NCBI GenBank assembly: GCA_031257915.1
Contig: JAIRNR010000071.1
Location: forward strand, 1 to 64,000
Direction of reading: 5' to 3'
DNA length: 64,000 nucleotides
Source: Bacteroidales bacterium
Lineage (GTDB): Bacteria; Bacteroidota; Bacteroidia; Bacteroidales; P3
Below the pieces are notes generated by a model. It saw only the letters and a program-made list of their open reading frames with translations, was not told the DNA's origin and searched no databases. This document shows, piece by piece, positions 7,551-17,000 of this stretch. Made by a program: the position numbers and the translations under genes. Numbering within the stretch: position 1 is the stretch's first letter; every line of letters starts with the position of its first letter.

Positions 7551-8292
7551 CTATCCAATCGTATCCTTTTTTTTCCAATTCTAATGCAAGAGATTTATCT
7601 CCTGTGCGTATAATACGTCCGCCGGCAAGTACGTGTACAATATCAGGTACAACATAGTCAAGCAATCTTTGATAGTGCGTAACGATAATAAACGCATTTT
7701 GCGGAGTGCGCAGTTTATTTATTCCGCTTGCAACGGTTCTTAACGCGTCAATATCCAATCCTGAGTCCGTTTCATCCAAAATAGCAAGAGTAGGTTCAAG
7801 AACTGCCATTTGAAAAATTTCGTTTTTCTTTTTTTCACCACCTGAAAATCCTTCATTAACGGCGCGTCCCGCGAGATTTTCCGACAAATCAACTATTTTC
7901 TTTTTTTCTTCCATCAATCCCGCAAATTCAAGTGTATTTACAGGATCAAGTCCGCGATATTTACGCTGTTCATTGATTGCGGCACGCATAAAAGCCGCCA
8001 TACTGACACCGGGAATTTCTACCGGATACTGAAACCCGACAAACAGTCCCTCAGCGGCGCGTTCTTCAACCGAAAGCGAAAATAAATTTTTCCCTTTGTA
8101 AAGAATTTCACCGTGTGTGATTTCATAGCCGTCTTTACCTGCAATAACCATTGCAAGAGTGCTTTTGCCATTGCCGTTAGGACCCATCACCGCGTGTATC
8201 TCACCTGCATTAACCGTAAGATTTATGCCTTTGAGAATCTCTTTACCACCAATGTTAACATGTAGATTTTTTACTTCAAGTAGTGACATCAT
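7525..8292 (-). CDS. sufC: SufC ATPase of the SUF Fe-S assembly system
   Basis: 255 residues of ABC-type ATPase. Walker A GPNGNGKST is at 37-45, and the SufC-specific signature GFSGGEKKKNE replaces the usual LSGGQ. A Walker B with the ATPase end (LAILDETDSGLDID) and the H-loop IVTHY follow. SufC powers the SufBCD scaffold. The first two codons are both ATG and either could start. sufB, normally the preceding gene, is absent: the next upstream gene is divergent. The scaffold gene must therefore lie elsewhere. Confidence 0.97.
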   Translation of the reverse strand: MMSLLEVKNLHVNIGGKEILKGINLTVNAGEIHAVMGPNGNGKSTLAMVIAGKDGYEITHGEILYKGKNLFSLSVEERAAEGLFVGFQYPVEIPGVSMAAFMRAAINEQRKYRGLDPVNTLEFAGLMEEKKKIVDLSENLAGRAVNEGFSGGEKKKNEIFQMAVLEPTLAILDETDSGLDIDALRTVASGINKLRTPQNAFIIVTHYQRLLDYVVPDIVHVLAGGRIIRTGDKSLALELEKKGYDWIDEDRHLYG

Positions 8293-8512
8293 TCAATATA
8301 TAGTCAATATTTGGCGAATTTACGGAAATTTGTGATTTTTTGTTTTGTTTTTTTCCCCTACATTCGGAGGACAACCGGTAATTTTTGACAGTAATGTTGC
8401 AGAACTTTATGGGGTTCTCTGCATATCAAGAGTTTAATATACAAGATACCTGTTGCAACCTTTTCAGCTTTTCGTCCGTCTAATGCTTATAAAACTTTAA
8501 ATTTTTAAAATT
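8293..8512. other. Intergenic region between divergent genes with a possible ORF6N fossil
   Basis: About 220 bases without an intact gene. On the plus strand, 8363-8416 reads FGGQPVIFDSNVAELYGV, which resembles the start of ORF6N-type DNA-binding domains (GxxVMLDxDLAELYGV). It reaches a stop soon after (CISRV*) and has no start. I take it as a short remnant, with low confidence. No strong promoter match was found for the downstream gene. Confidence 0.35.
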
Positions 8513-9028
8513 ATGGACACTACTTCTATTTTAAATGCAGCCTCTGATACTCTGACGGGGCAATTAACTTCGGAACAACTGCTTGCACTGAAAATGAGAG
8601 AACTTGAACTGTCACTGTCACATTATACTCCGGTTGATACGGAAGACATTGTTATTCCTGTCATTTTTTTTCTGTCAATAGCTGCTATTACTATTCTCTA
8701 TTTTTATTTTTCGTATAAAACAAAAAAACGCCGCCTTGATTTAGTTGAAAAAGCGATTGACAAAGGACAGCAAATTCCCGACATGTCTCTTTTGACTGCT
8801 AAAAATAAAAAAGAAAAATCCGTCTTTGATTATGTTAAAAATGGTATTATCTTTACTTCGCTGGGTATTGCAATACTTTTGTATGGAATATTCAACACAG
8901 ACTACAACGAAATGAACTCGTCCGTGATTTTTATCGGTGGTTTCTTTTTTGCCTTTGGCTTTGCATGGTTGCTTATTGCCATTATAAAACATTCACTTGA
9001 TAAAAAACGAACAGATAAAAAGGACTGA
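8513..9028 (+). CDS. DUF6249-like membrane protein
   Basis: 171 residues. A soluble N-terminus of about 45 residues is followed by one helix (IPVIFFLSIAAITILYFYF), a basic loop (KTKKRRLDLVEKAIDKGQQIP), then two further helices ending in a lysine-rich tail. The loop followed by paired helices matches DUF6249 proteins, which in Bacteroidota often precede an ECF sigma factor. It lies 33 bases upstream of the sigma-factor gene, consistent with a shared transcript. Its function is unknown; a role in the sigma factor's control is only inferred from position. Confidence 0.75.
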   Translation: MDTTSILNAASDTLTGQLTSEQLLALKMRELELSLSHYTPVDTEDIVIPVIFFLSIAAITILYFYFSYKTKKRRLDLVEKAIDKGQQIPDMSLLTAKNKKEKSVFDYVKNGIIFTSLGIAILLYGIFNTDYNEMNSSVIFIGGFFFAFGFAWLLIAIIKHSLDKKRTDKKD

Positions 9029-9061
9029 CTGTAAGTGTGGCTTTCAGTTGAAAAATATTAA

Positions 9062-9622
9062 ATGCTTTTGAAAAATTCAGATTTTTCCGTAATAAGCCGA
9101 ATTTTGGTGCTTGGCGACAAACGTGCCTATGAAGTACTTGTAAAAAAGTATCAAAATTCGGTTTATCGTTTTTTACTTCATCTCTCCAATGGTAATGCTT
9201 CATTAAGCGAAGATGTTGCACAGGAAACATTTATAAAAGCATATATCAAACTTGGTTCATTTCGGAGTTTATCCAAATTTTCCACATGGCTTATGGGCAT
9301 AGCGTATCACCTGTATATTGACCATATAAGAAAATATAAAAATGAAGTTCGCTTTGAAGATGAGAATATACAACAAATACCCACCGCAAGTTATCGGGAA
9401 GCGATTGATGCCAAAATTGATTTTAAAAAAGCGTTAAGTGTTCTGAATGACGAGGAACGTGCCGTAACACTTCTATTTCATATTGAGGATATGGAAATAA
9501 AGAAAATTGCACAAACGCTTTCCATGCCGCAAGGCACTGTGAAAAGTCATATTTATCGCTCAAAGCAAAAATTTTCAGATTTTTTTAAGTCGGATATTCG
9601 GAATAAAAATGTAAATTCGTAA
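9062..9622 (+). CDS. ECF-type RNA polymerase sigma factor
   Basis: 186 residues with the two ECF domains. Region 2 spans about residues 18-85 (YEVLVKKYQNSVYRF, DVAQETFIKAYIKL, FSTWLMGIAYHLYIDHIR). Region 4 spans about residues 120-170 (EERAVTLLFHIEDMEIKKIAQTL, then MPQGTVKSHIYRSKQKF, the recognition helix). It directs polymerase to a specific promoter set. The following small membrane protein begins 3 bases after its stop and probably anchors or inhibits it. The TonB receptor that follows may be a target, but no cognate promoter motif was identified. Confidence 0.95.
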   Translation: MLLKNSDFSVISRILVLGDKRAYEVLVKKYQNSVYRFLLHLSNGNASLSEDVAQETFIKAYIKLGSFRSLSKFSTWLMGIAYHLYIDHIRKYKNEVRFEDENIQQIPTASYREAIDAKIDFKKALSVLNDEERAVTLLFHIEDMEIKKIAQTLSMPQGTVKSHIYRSKQKFSDFFKSDIRNKNVNS

Positions 9623-9625
9623 AAT

Positions 9626-10033
9626 ATGAAACGAACATGTAAAAGTAAACAATTATCTAAAACGTCTAAACTCGGATGTGAGTGCGGCTTTCATGTAAAA
9701 CAGGAACATTTTTTACCTGAAGAAATTATTAAAGATGTGAAGATGTCCGCATCCGATGATAATTTTTCCGGTAAAGTAATGCACTCCTTGCAGTACGAGG
9801 AAAAAACTCCGCTTTGGCATTATGTGATTTACTTTTTTGCATTCGTGTTTACCTGTATTCTTTGTTCTATTTTTGGCGGTAAATTATCCTTTGATATTAT
9901 TACAAACGCTATTATTGAATTTTTCTCTTCTCTAACTCTTTTACTTAAAGATGTTAGATTTTATGCTATATCCGCATTTATATTTTTAATATTTATTATC
10001 ATTTTCATTAAACAGCAACATCTATCTTCATGA
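9626..10033 (+). CDS. Small membrane protein, putative anti-sigma factor
   Basis: 135 residues. The cytosolic N-terminus (about 70 residues) contains a short Cys/His patch (GCECGFH at about 18-24), followed by two membrane helices (around 74-94 and 112-130). Size, topology and position right behind an ECF sigma gene suggest an anti-sigma factor; no zinc-type HxxxCxxC anti-sigma motif is clear. The gene overlaps the start of the TonB receptor gene by 4 bases (ATGA), so the three are one operon. The first 50 coding bases resemble the non-coding segment at about 59128-59172. Confidence 0.6.
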   Translation: MKRTCKSKQLSKTSKLGCECGFHVKQEHFLPEEIIKDVKMSASDDNFSGKVMHSLQYEEKTPLWHYVIYFFAFVFTCILCSIFGGKLSFDIITNAIIEFFSSLTLLLKDVRFYAISAFIFLIFIIIFIKQQHLSS

Positions 10034-12549
10034 TTATAAAAATCCGTTCCTTTCGTTTTGTACAAACAGTTTTTTTTGTGTTGTTTCCAACTTTAATATT
10101 TTCACAAAACAGAATTTTCGGCACAGTTCGGCAGGCTCCATACGCAAGTATTGTACTCGCTGACGCCGCCGATACAACGCAAGTTGCAAGTACTTTTGCC
10201 AATGACAGCGGCTATTATGAGTTCCGGCGTATCAGCAAAGGAAGTTATTTTGTTCAAGTGTCTGCTGTGGGTTTTCATCTTGCAAACAGCAATGTATTTG
10301 AAGTTATGTCGCAAAGCGACCGTATAAATGTTCCCGATATTTCATTAACGCCCTCATTTGAATTGCTTAATACGGTTGTTGTGGAAGCACGAAAACCTGT
10401 TTTGGAACTTGAAGCGGGAAAGATAATAATGAATGTTTCGGAAGGAATTATTGCAAAAAATGATAATGTTTTTGAAATGTTGCGTAAGTTTCCCGGTGTT
10501 TCAATAGATATAAACGATAATATTTCCCTTAATGGAAAAAGCGGCGTACTCGTTACTGTCAATGATCGTGAAACACATCTTTCGGGACAGGACTTAGCGC
10601 ATTATTTACGCAGTATGCCCGGTAGCAGCGTGCAAAAAATAGAAGCAATTGAGCAGCCGAGTGCTAAATATGATGCGCAAGGCTCCGGCGGAGTTATAAA
10701 TATTGTTACGATAAAAGGGTTTAAACAAAATGGTTTTAGCGGTTCGGCAAGTACCGGTTTAGACGTGAGCGAGAGAGGTGTTTTGTCGCCCAACGTGGGC
10801 GTGTCGTTAAATTATCAAACGAAACATGTCGTATTTTTCGGATTGCTGAATTATTACGGCGGCGGGCAGCGTAATTCATATCAGGGGGAAACAATATATG
10901 AGGACAGCACACGTTATCTGTCAAACAAAGATGAAAATCAAAAATGGGGACAGAAATCAAAATATCATTTCTTTTTTGGAAAATTCGGTGCTGATATTTA
11001 TTTGAGCAAAAAAGATGTTATCAGTTTTTCTTACAATGGTTCCGGCGGAATGAGCAATAGCGACGGCATTATTTACACTGATATTTTATTAAATAACACA
11101 CCGCTGAAACATATTATTCAGAAAAGCGTAAGTGATAACAACAGACAAAATCATAATGCAAGTTTTAATTATGAACATACATTTGACAGTGTTTTACAAA
11201 ATAAATTAACGCTTGATTTTAATTGGACCGGCGGCATACGACAAATGGAAATAAACAATGATATTTTTGATACTTCATTATCCGAACAACATACTTCTTA
11301 TAAAAACCAACAGCCTGTCCGCTCGGATATTTACGCATTTAAACTTGATTATTCACACCCATTTAAGAATAAAAGGACAACGTTAGAAGCGGGTATCAAA
11401 GCAAGTTGGGTAAACAGTAATAATGAGCAGAAATATACTTTAAACAATGTTTTAGACCCTGAAAACAGTTTTGATTATTTGTATAATGAAGTTATCGGTG
11501 CAGCATACATTCAGGTGCGGCATACTTTTAAAACAAAAACATCTATTGAGGCGGGGCTTCGAGGGGAAGTTACTTTTAGCAGCGGACGTACTGCGGGAGG
11601 ATTGTTAGATACATCACGGAGTATATCATTTGAAAATTTTTACGGTATGCCGTTTCCGAGTTTAACAATCTCTCAGGAAATAGACAGTAAAAATAAACTT
11701 AATCTTTCGTATCGCTATCGCCTTACACGCCCCTATTTTGCGTATCTTAATCCTTTTCGTTTCAGGGATCAGGTGAGTGCATATACGGAAGGAAATCCTG
11801 ATTTGAAACCGGAATACGCACATACTGTTCAACTGCAATATTCGTACGGACATTCTTTGAATTTCAGATTATCGTACGAACGTTTGGACGGGTCGAACGA
11901 AGATTTAACACGTTTTGTAAAAAATGACGGTGTTTCGGCTGACACGAATTTCCCATCTTATTATTCGATTACACGTCCTGAAAATATTGGTAAGTCTGAT
12001 ATGATTTCACTCGGATTTTATACTCGTCAGTCGTTTTATAAAGATCGTTTTGCGTGGAGTATTTTCGCCAATGCTTATTATAATCGGAAAAATGCAATAT
12101 TTTTGGGAAGTTTGCATACAAGAGCAGGCTTTGGCGGTTTTGTATGGACGCAACTTGAAATGGATTTCGGTAAGGATTGGAGTGGTGAAATTTCGTACTG
12201 GGGGATATTCCCTGAAAAATCACTGTTTAACGATACACGTTATTTGGGCGGTCTGAGTACCGGAATAAAAAAATTGTTCCTTAAAAAGACTTTAACCGTT
12301 ACGCTATCCCTTAATAATCTTATTCCTTTTAATTATAATACATCTGTGAAAAATCCTGACGGAACATATTCTTCCTCAACTTACCGATGGGATAATTTCA
12401 ACGTGGGAGTAACCGTGTCGTACCGCTTTGGCAATAATAAAATGACAAAATCTCAACGGCAAATCGGCGGAAATGAGGATAGTTCTCGAATAGGCGGGGG
12501 TGACTCAGATGGTTCCGGCAGAGGTGGTTCAGGCGGGGTGCAACGGTAG
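10030..12549 (+). CDS. TonB-dependent receptor, outer-membrane beta-barrel
   Basis: 839 residues. A signal peptide (FVQTVFFVLFPTLIFSQ) precedes a CarboxypepD_reg-like domain (about residues 26-100). The plug domain follows (LNTVVVEARKPVLELEAG, FPGVSID, YDAQGSGGVINIVT) and then a long beta-barrel (OMP_b-brl_3 type), ending in a Gly/Ser-rich tail after the last strand. There is no TonB box evident beyond the linker and no SusD partner, so it is more likely a siderophore, metal or peptide receptor than a glycan one. Overlap with the upstream gene ties its expression to the ECF sigma operon. Confidence 0.92.
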   Translation: MIIKIRSFRFVQTVFFVLFPTLIFSQNRIFGTVRQAPYASIVLADAADTTQVASTFANDSGYYEFRRISKGSYFVQVSAVGFHLANSNVFEVMSQSDRINVPDISLTPSFELLNTVVVEARKPVLELEAGKIIMNVSEGIIAKNDNVFEMLRKFPGVSIDINDNISLNGKSGVLVTVNDRETHLSGQDLAHYLRSMPGSSVQKIEAIEQPSAKYDAQGSGGVINIVTIKGFKQNGFSGSASTGLDVSERGVLSPNVGVSLNYQTKHVVFFGLLNYYGGGQRNSYQGETIYEDSTRYLSNKDENQKWGQKSKYHFFFGKFGADIYLSKKDVISFSYNGSGGMSNSDGIIYTDILLNNTPLKHIIQKSVSDNNRQNHNASFNYEHTFDSVLQNKLTLDFNWTGGIRQMEINNDIFDTSLSEQHTSYKNQQPVRSDIYAFKLDYSHPFKNKRTTLEAGIKASWVNSNNEQKYTLNNVLDPENSFDYLYNEVIGAAYIQVRHTFKTKTSIEAGLRGEVTFSSGRTAGGLLDTSRSISFENFYGMPFPSLTISQEIDSKNKLNLSYRYRLTRPYFAYLNPFRFRDQVSAYTEGNPDLKPEYAHTVQLQYSYGHSLNFRLSYERLDGSNEDLTRFVKNDGVSADTNFPSYYSITRPENIGKSDMISLGFYTRQSFYKDRFAWSIFANAYYNRKNAIFLGSLHTRAGFGGFVWTQLEMDFGKDWSGEISYWGIFPEKSLFNDTRYLGGLSTGIKKLFLKKTLTVTLSLNNLIPFNYNTSVKNPDGTYSSSTYRWDNFNVGVTVSYRFGNNKMTKSQRQIGGNEDSSRIGGGDSDGSGRGGSGGVQR

Positions 12550-12642
12550 TGTGTTTGCGGTTATTATATAACGCTTTGAGAAAAATCTATCGCTATGTGC
12601 TTCCGCAATGGCGAATTAGAAAAAATCTGCTCTAATTAAATA

Positions 12643-13041
12643 TTATAGTCTTACAGACAATAATTCATTACCAAGTTGATGTAATGCTACTTCTATCTTT
12701 TCTCTTTGAGTCGGGCGAGGCCTTTTTAATCCGACAGAATAGTGGTGTAATAGTTTTTGATTTATCCCTGTAATCCGTTCTAATGCTACATTTGTAAAAA
12801 TTTTGTTATAATATTTCAAAAAACTTTGAACATCATATTTATATTCTATATTATACTTTCCTTGAAGTATTTTTGGCAATTCTCTTTTTAACCTTGAATC
12901 TATAAGCAATTTAAGTCCTTCAAGGGCGTTTTTTTTTGCTTCATCGGGAGTATTACCTGCGCCATAAACACCTTTACAATTTTCGGCATATGCGTCGTAA
13001 TAGTCACTGCTTTTTTCAATTATAATTTTTATCGTTTTCAT
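12643..13041 (-). CDS. hicB: HicB-family antitoxin
   Basis: 132 residues. The N-terminal degenerate RNase H-like HicB fold is seen in YAENCKGVYGAGNTPDEAKKNALEGL. A C-terminal part with ITGINQKLLHHYSVGLKRPRP, a helix-turn-helix of the XRE type, would bind the operon's operator. HicB neutralises the HicA mRNA interferase and represses the operon. It follows hicA by 8 bases, giving toxin-first order as usual for hicAB. Confidence 0.9.
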   Translation of the reverse strand: MKTIKIIIEKSSDYYDAYAENCKGVYGAGNTPDEAKKNALEGLKLLIDSRLKRELPKILQGKYNIEYKYDVQSFLKYYNKIFTNVALERITGINQKLLHHYSVGLKRPRPTQREKIEVALHQLGNELLSVRL

Positions 13042-13049
13042 AGTGATAA

Positions 13050-13232
13050 TTATTTAAGTTGTAACTCCTTTACTAATTTTTTTCTTAAGCCCTCACCAAT
13101 TTCTTTTGAACCGTGATAAGGTACAGGTTGCGACAGTTTACCGTCTTTTGAATAAAAATAATGGCTACCTTCTGCTCTAATAAATAACCACCCATTTTTC
13201 TTTATTAGTCTGTGAAATTCTGTATATTTCAT
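13050..13232 (-). CDS. hicA: HicA-family mRNA interferase toxin
   Basis: 60 residues with the HicA double-stranded RNA-binding fold (FHRLIKKNGWLFIRAEGSHYFY) and the catalytic histidine at residue 24 in GSHYFY. I start it at 13232, not at the upstream in-frame ATG (13271), because a -7 promoter element lies between the two (13248-13255). HicA cleaves mRNA during stress when HicB is degraded. The pair sits beside an IS-end-like sequence, which suggests mobility. Confidence 0.92.
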   Translation of the reverse strand: MKYTEFHRLIKKNGWLFIRAEGSHYFYSKDGKLSQPVPYHGSKEIGEGLRKKLVKELQLK

Positions 13233-13247
13233 TATTGATTTGTCTTG

Positions 13248-13280
13248 CAAAGGTATATAATTATATATCAAAATGCAAGT
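13248..13280 (-). promoter_or_regulatory. Promoter of hicAB
   Basis: On the minus strand TACCTTTG (13248-13255) is preceded after 21 nt by CTTG (13277-13280). The -7 element lies 16 nt upstream of the hicA ATG at 13232, which decides the start codon. Confidence 0.6.
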
Positions 13281-13344
13281 TTTTTTAAATATAACCCTTT
13301 TTTAGGATAACAGGAGTGAGCAACGGCGGTAGTATAATGCTATC

Positions 13345-13397
13345 CTGTTTTACACTGTCCTCTGATTTTAAGACTAATAGTTAAGGTGATTATCTTT
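13345..13397 (-). repeat. IS-end-like sequence next to hicAB
   Basis: 13363-13397 reads gattttaagactaatag then ttaaggtgattatcttt. Reverse-complemented, this matches 773-807 at most positions, including an exact block of about 17 bases (gttaaggtgattatctt). It is non-coding, in the gap between plsY and hicA. Confidence 0.7.
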
Positions 13398-13414
13398 TTA
13401 TAAATATAAATCAC

Positions 13415-14062
13415 TCACGTCTTAACACAACTTCCCTTTTTCTTACGAAACGACATTCTGTTTTCCGTGCCGTTAAGCAGGCGGCGGATGTTTTTGTGAT
13501 GCATAATGGGAATAAAAACAGCAACAATAATCGTAAATACGAAAAGTACTGTACTGTTCCCGAAGCAGAACCTGTAAAGGAATGGGAAAATTACCGCAGC
13601 AAAAATTGATGCGAGAGAAACATACCTTGTGCAAATAAAAATTATACCCCACAGCAACAAGGCACAGAGAGCCGTCAGAGGGAAAATAGCAATTGTTGCT
13701 CCAAGCGCAGTTGCAACACCTTTGCCGCCTTTAAACCCTGTATATAGCGGAAATATGTGTCCCGACACTACTACAATAGTAAGTACTATTTCAAAATAAT
13801 CCGAATACTCTGCGTATGCTTTGGGCAGAAAAAGCAGTAATCCCGCGAATACGGCTATCCACCCTTTAAAAACATCTATAAAAAAAACAGACAGCCCGAT
13901 TTTTAATCCAAGCACACGAATTGTATTTGTCGTACCCGCATTTTTGCTGCCGAATTTGCGCACGTCAATATTTCTGATCCATCTGCCAAGCCATACGGCA
14001 GATGAAAAACTTCCAATAAGATATGCAAAAATAAGCCCCAATGTAATTAAAATAATATTCAT
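13415..14062 (-). CDS. plsY: Glycerol-3-phosphate acyltransferase PlsY
   Basis: 215 residues, with about five to seven membrane helices and the three PlsY loops: SAVWLGRWIRNIDVRKFGSKNAGTTN, FPLYTGFKGGKGVAT and the C-terminal MHHKNIRRLLNGTENR. PlsY transfers acyl groups from acyl-phosphate to glycerol-3-phosphate, the first step of phospholipid synthesis (with PlsX elsewhere). It begins 11 bases after the giant upstream gene and is likely its co-transcribed partner. Confidence 0.97.
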   Translation of the reverse strand: MNIILITLGLIFAYLIGSFSSAVWLGRWIRNIDVRKFGSKNAGTTNTIRVLGLKIGLSVFFIDVFKGWIAVFAGLLLFLPKAYAEYSDYFEIVLTIVVVSGHIFPLYTGFKGGKGVATALGATIAIFPLTALCALLLWGIIFICTRYVSLASIFAAVIFPFLYRFCFGNSTVLFVFTIIVAVFIPIMHHKNIRRLLNGTENRMSFRKKKGSCVKT

Positions 14063-14073
14063 AATAATATCTG

Positions 14074-17000
14074 TTATTCTTCTTCTTCCTCCTCTTCTTC
14101 CGTATTGACTTCTCCGCCGGAATTGCTCTCTCCTTCGGAAGTTCCCTCTCCGTAAGAATTGCCGTCGTTATTGTTATCTTCAAATGTTCCTAAAAATACG
14201 TTTTTTTTACGCAAAGTTGATAACGAGTATTCAAAACCACGCTTTTTTCTTTTGCTTTCTTTTATTGCTTCAAGACTTTCATTAAAGTCGTCATCAGACG
14301 AAATTATTTGCAAAACATTATCCGTAATGTTGCCGTAAATCCACGTACCTGCATCCGGCTCAATATAAAAATCAACAATATCTCTCTTACGTGAGCGCGA
14401 AATATTTATTGTCATTTTAAGCCCTTTGTTTACAATATTATCGCCAAGAGAAACTATGTCTATATTACCTTTTGAAACGTACGCATTCAAATTTTCGTTC
14501 CACTTCATCCACAAATCCGAAAGCATAATTGTATGGTTTAATTTCGCCGGAATTTTCGTGTATGCGCCTAAAGACGACATCTCTTTATTTACGGAAGTAA
14601 ATTCACGCGTTGATAAATTGCTCTGCAAATACCGCGTAAAATAAGGCACGGCAGAAACTGCTGCAGGTAAAGTCCGCATACCTGTATTTATCATTAAAGC
14701 GAGTTTTCTCAACAGAGCGTCATTAAAGAAAAAATCAAAAGCAGCCGTAGCCTGAATTTCTATCTCTCCTGTATTTTCATATCGGGTAAGACGTCCGAAA
14801 AATGAGATTTTCAATTTGTCCGTTTGCAAATTCAGGTTAATATTGCCTACTGCCGAAGCGATACAATTCTTTAATTCCCAAGTAAGAACATCATGTCCAA
14901 ACGAATCACTGATAATGTACGCATTTTTATCTTGCGAAAACCTTAAAAAACCGCTTTGAACCGCAAGAACAGGTTTGTCGGAAGAAAGCACAGGATCAAG
15001 AAAAACATATTTTGGTTCACCGCTCTTTGCGTCCGTATAAAAACCGCCGCGCAGCGGTCTGCCTTTTCTGTTGCGTGTTTGCGGAGATATTGGAATTGAT
15101 ACTTGAGATGGGTCTATATAAGAAGCAAAAGAAATTTCACTTTTATCCGAATCTGTTTCTCCGTCACATCCGTATCGCATTTTTGCATATCCGTTAAAAT
15201 AAATAAACTTGTTGTCGGAACTGAAAGAAAGTTTTCCACTGTACGAAAAAGCATTATTCAAAAACATTGGCTCTTCGGATGAAACATCTGTCGTAGAAAC
15301 TGTTTTGCCGGCGGCATTCGGTTTTATATCGGAAAAGAAAATTGATTGCGCATCCATTTCCGGTGCGCGGTAATCGTAAAATGCTTCGGCGCGGTATTTT
15401 GATGAAGACAAAATATCAACAGTCGCATTATAAAAATAATACAAAGTATCATCTTCATTTCCGAAAAATAAACGCGCATTTTTAAGCGTTTCAATTCTTG
15501 CAGCTGTAAAAATTTTTACTTCACCGCCAAATGGTTCTATCCGCGCGTCGGCAACATTTATCGTTTTTATTTCGTGAACAGTTAAGGTTGTATCTCTATA
15601 GCAGAAAGACGCATATTTACCTGTAAATTGAAGCGAATCGGAACTTTTTTTTGTTGACACAAAGCGTTCCGTATTTAATTCAATACAGTGAGTGTTCATC
15701 TTCCATTTAAAATCGCCTGCTTTTGCACGGTATTCATTTGCGGAAAAAAATGCCATGGCACCGTATTCCTCATCCGACAAGGATGGCGTGAATGAGGCGG
15801 TACCATCGGCAAGCGAAGCATTGACACTCATATTTGCAATATCAAACAAAAGTGCTCTGTTTTTCGGATTTCTTACTCTGAACGCAACATTTTCCGCTGT
15901 AAAAGAATTACTGCCGAATAAAAATTCCGAAGACGAAAAATTTTCCTCTCCCTTGCGCGACAATATGCCTGAACCAAAAGAAGTATTTTCGCTGAAAGTA
16001 TAATCGCCCTTAAAGGTCCAGCCGCTGTCTTCAAAAATGTGTATGGAAGCAGTTTGACCGGACAGTTTGTCTTTCGTAGAAACTTTATACGTGCCGTTAA
16101 AGGGAAACCATTGCTGCGTGACGTTTTCACCTGTCATTGACGGATAAGAAATATCTGCATTTGCAAACGATTCTGCCGAATTTCTTGTTGCGGAAAATCC
16201 GTCTTTCATCATAGAAAATTCGGGAGCGGTTGCAAGCATTTCTTTTGGCTTGAAAATAATTGATGATGCACGTGTCCTTGAATAAAGATAAGAAATTCGT
16301 CCGTGTCCTGTAAGCCCTGAATAATCTAACTGTATCGTATCAAAAAAAAGTGCGCGGTTATACAATGTCCAACCATGCGGCGGTGCGGTGGAAACAAAGC
16401 CAAGAGAATAATCGCGCATTACGCGCAAATCTTCCTTAATCGGCGGAAAAATAGAGTGCGAAAAAAACGTGCCTTTTAAATGCAATTCTTCTGCTTCAAG
16501 TTCTGTCAGATTTTTTAAGATAAAGGTATCTATCATAAAATAAAACGAATCTGCAAGATATACGCCATTTTGAATAAACGGATATTCATAGTGAACAAAA
16601 GAGGGTGTCGTGCTTTTGAACATCGGATAATCGGGAATGTTTACTATGCTTCCTTTATTTGTCGGTTTGTCTATAAAAAGTGAACCGGAAAGAGAATGAA
16701 CAGGAGATTTTACCTGCACATATCTGCGGGTTAAATTTGTATCCCATACATTATCTATAAATTCTTTCACTACAAACATGAGTGTATCTATTTGCGGAAT
16801 ATCAATTCTGAAATTATTATAATCGAACATTGCATTTTTTACAACAAAATCAAGCCGTCCGCCATGAACAATCCCATCAAAAGTTATATTCATGTCTTTT
16901 CCTACGGTAACAATTCCATTTTGCGGAATAAAAAACACATCACGTTTTTCACTCAAAAGGACATCCTGTACTCCAAAAATTTTAAGCTTCAAACTGTCCA

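Noticed and set aside
13232-13271. HicA start at the upstream ATG
   Set aside because: The -7 promoter element lies between the two ATGs, so the upstream one would not be transcribed.
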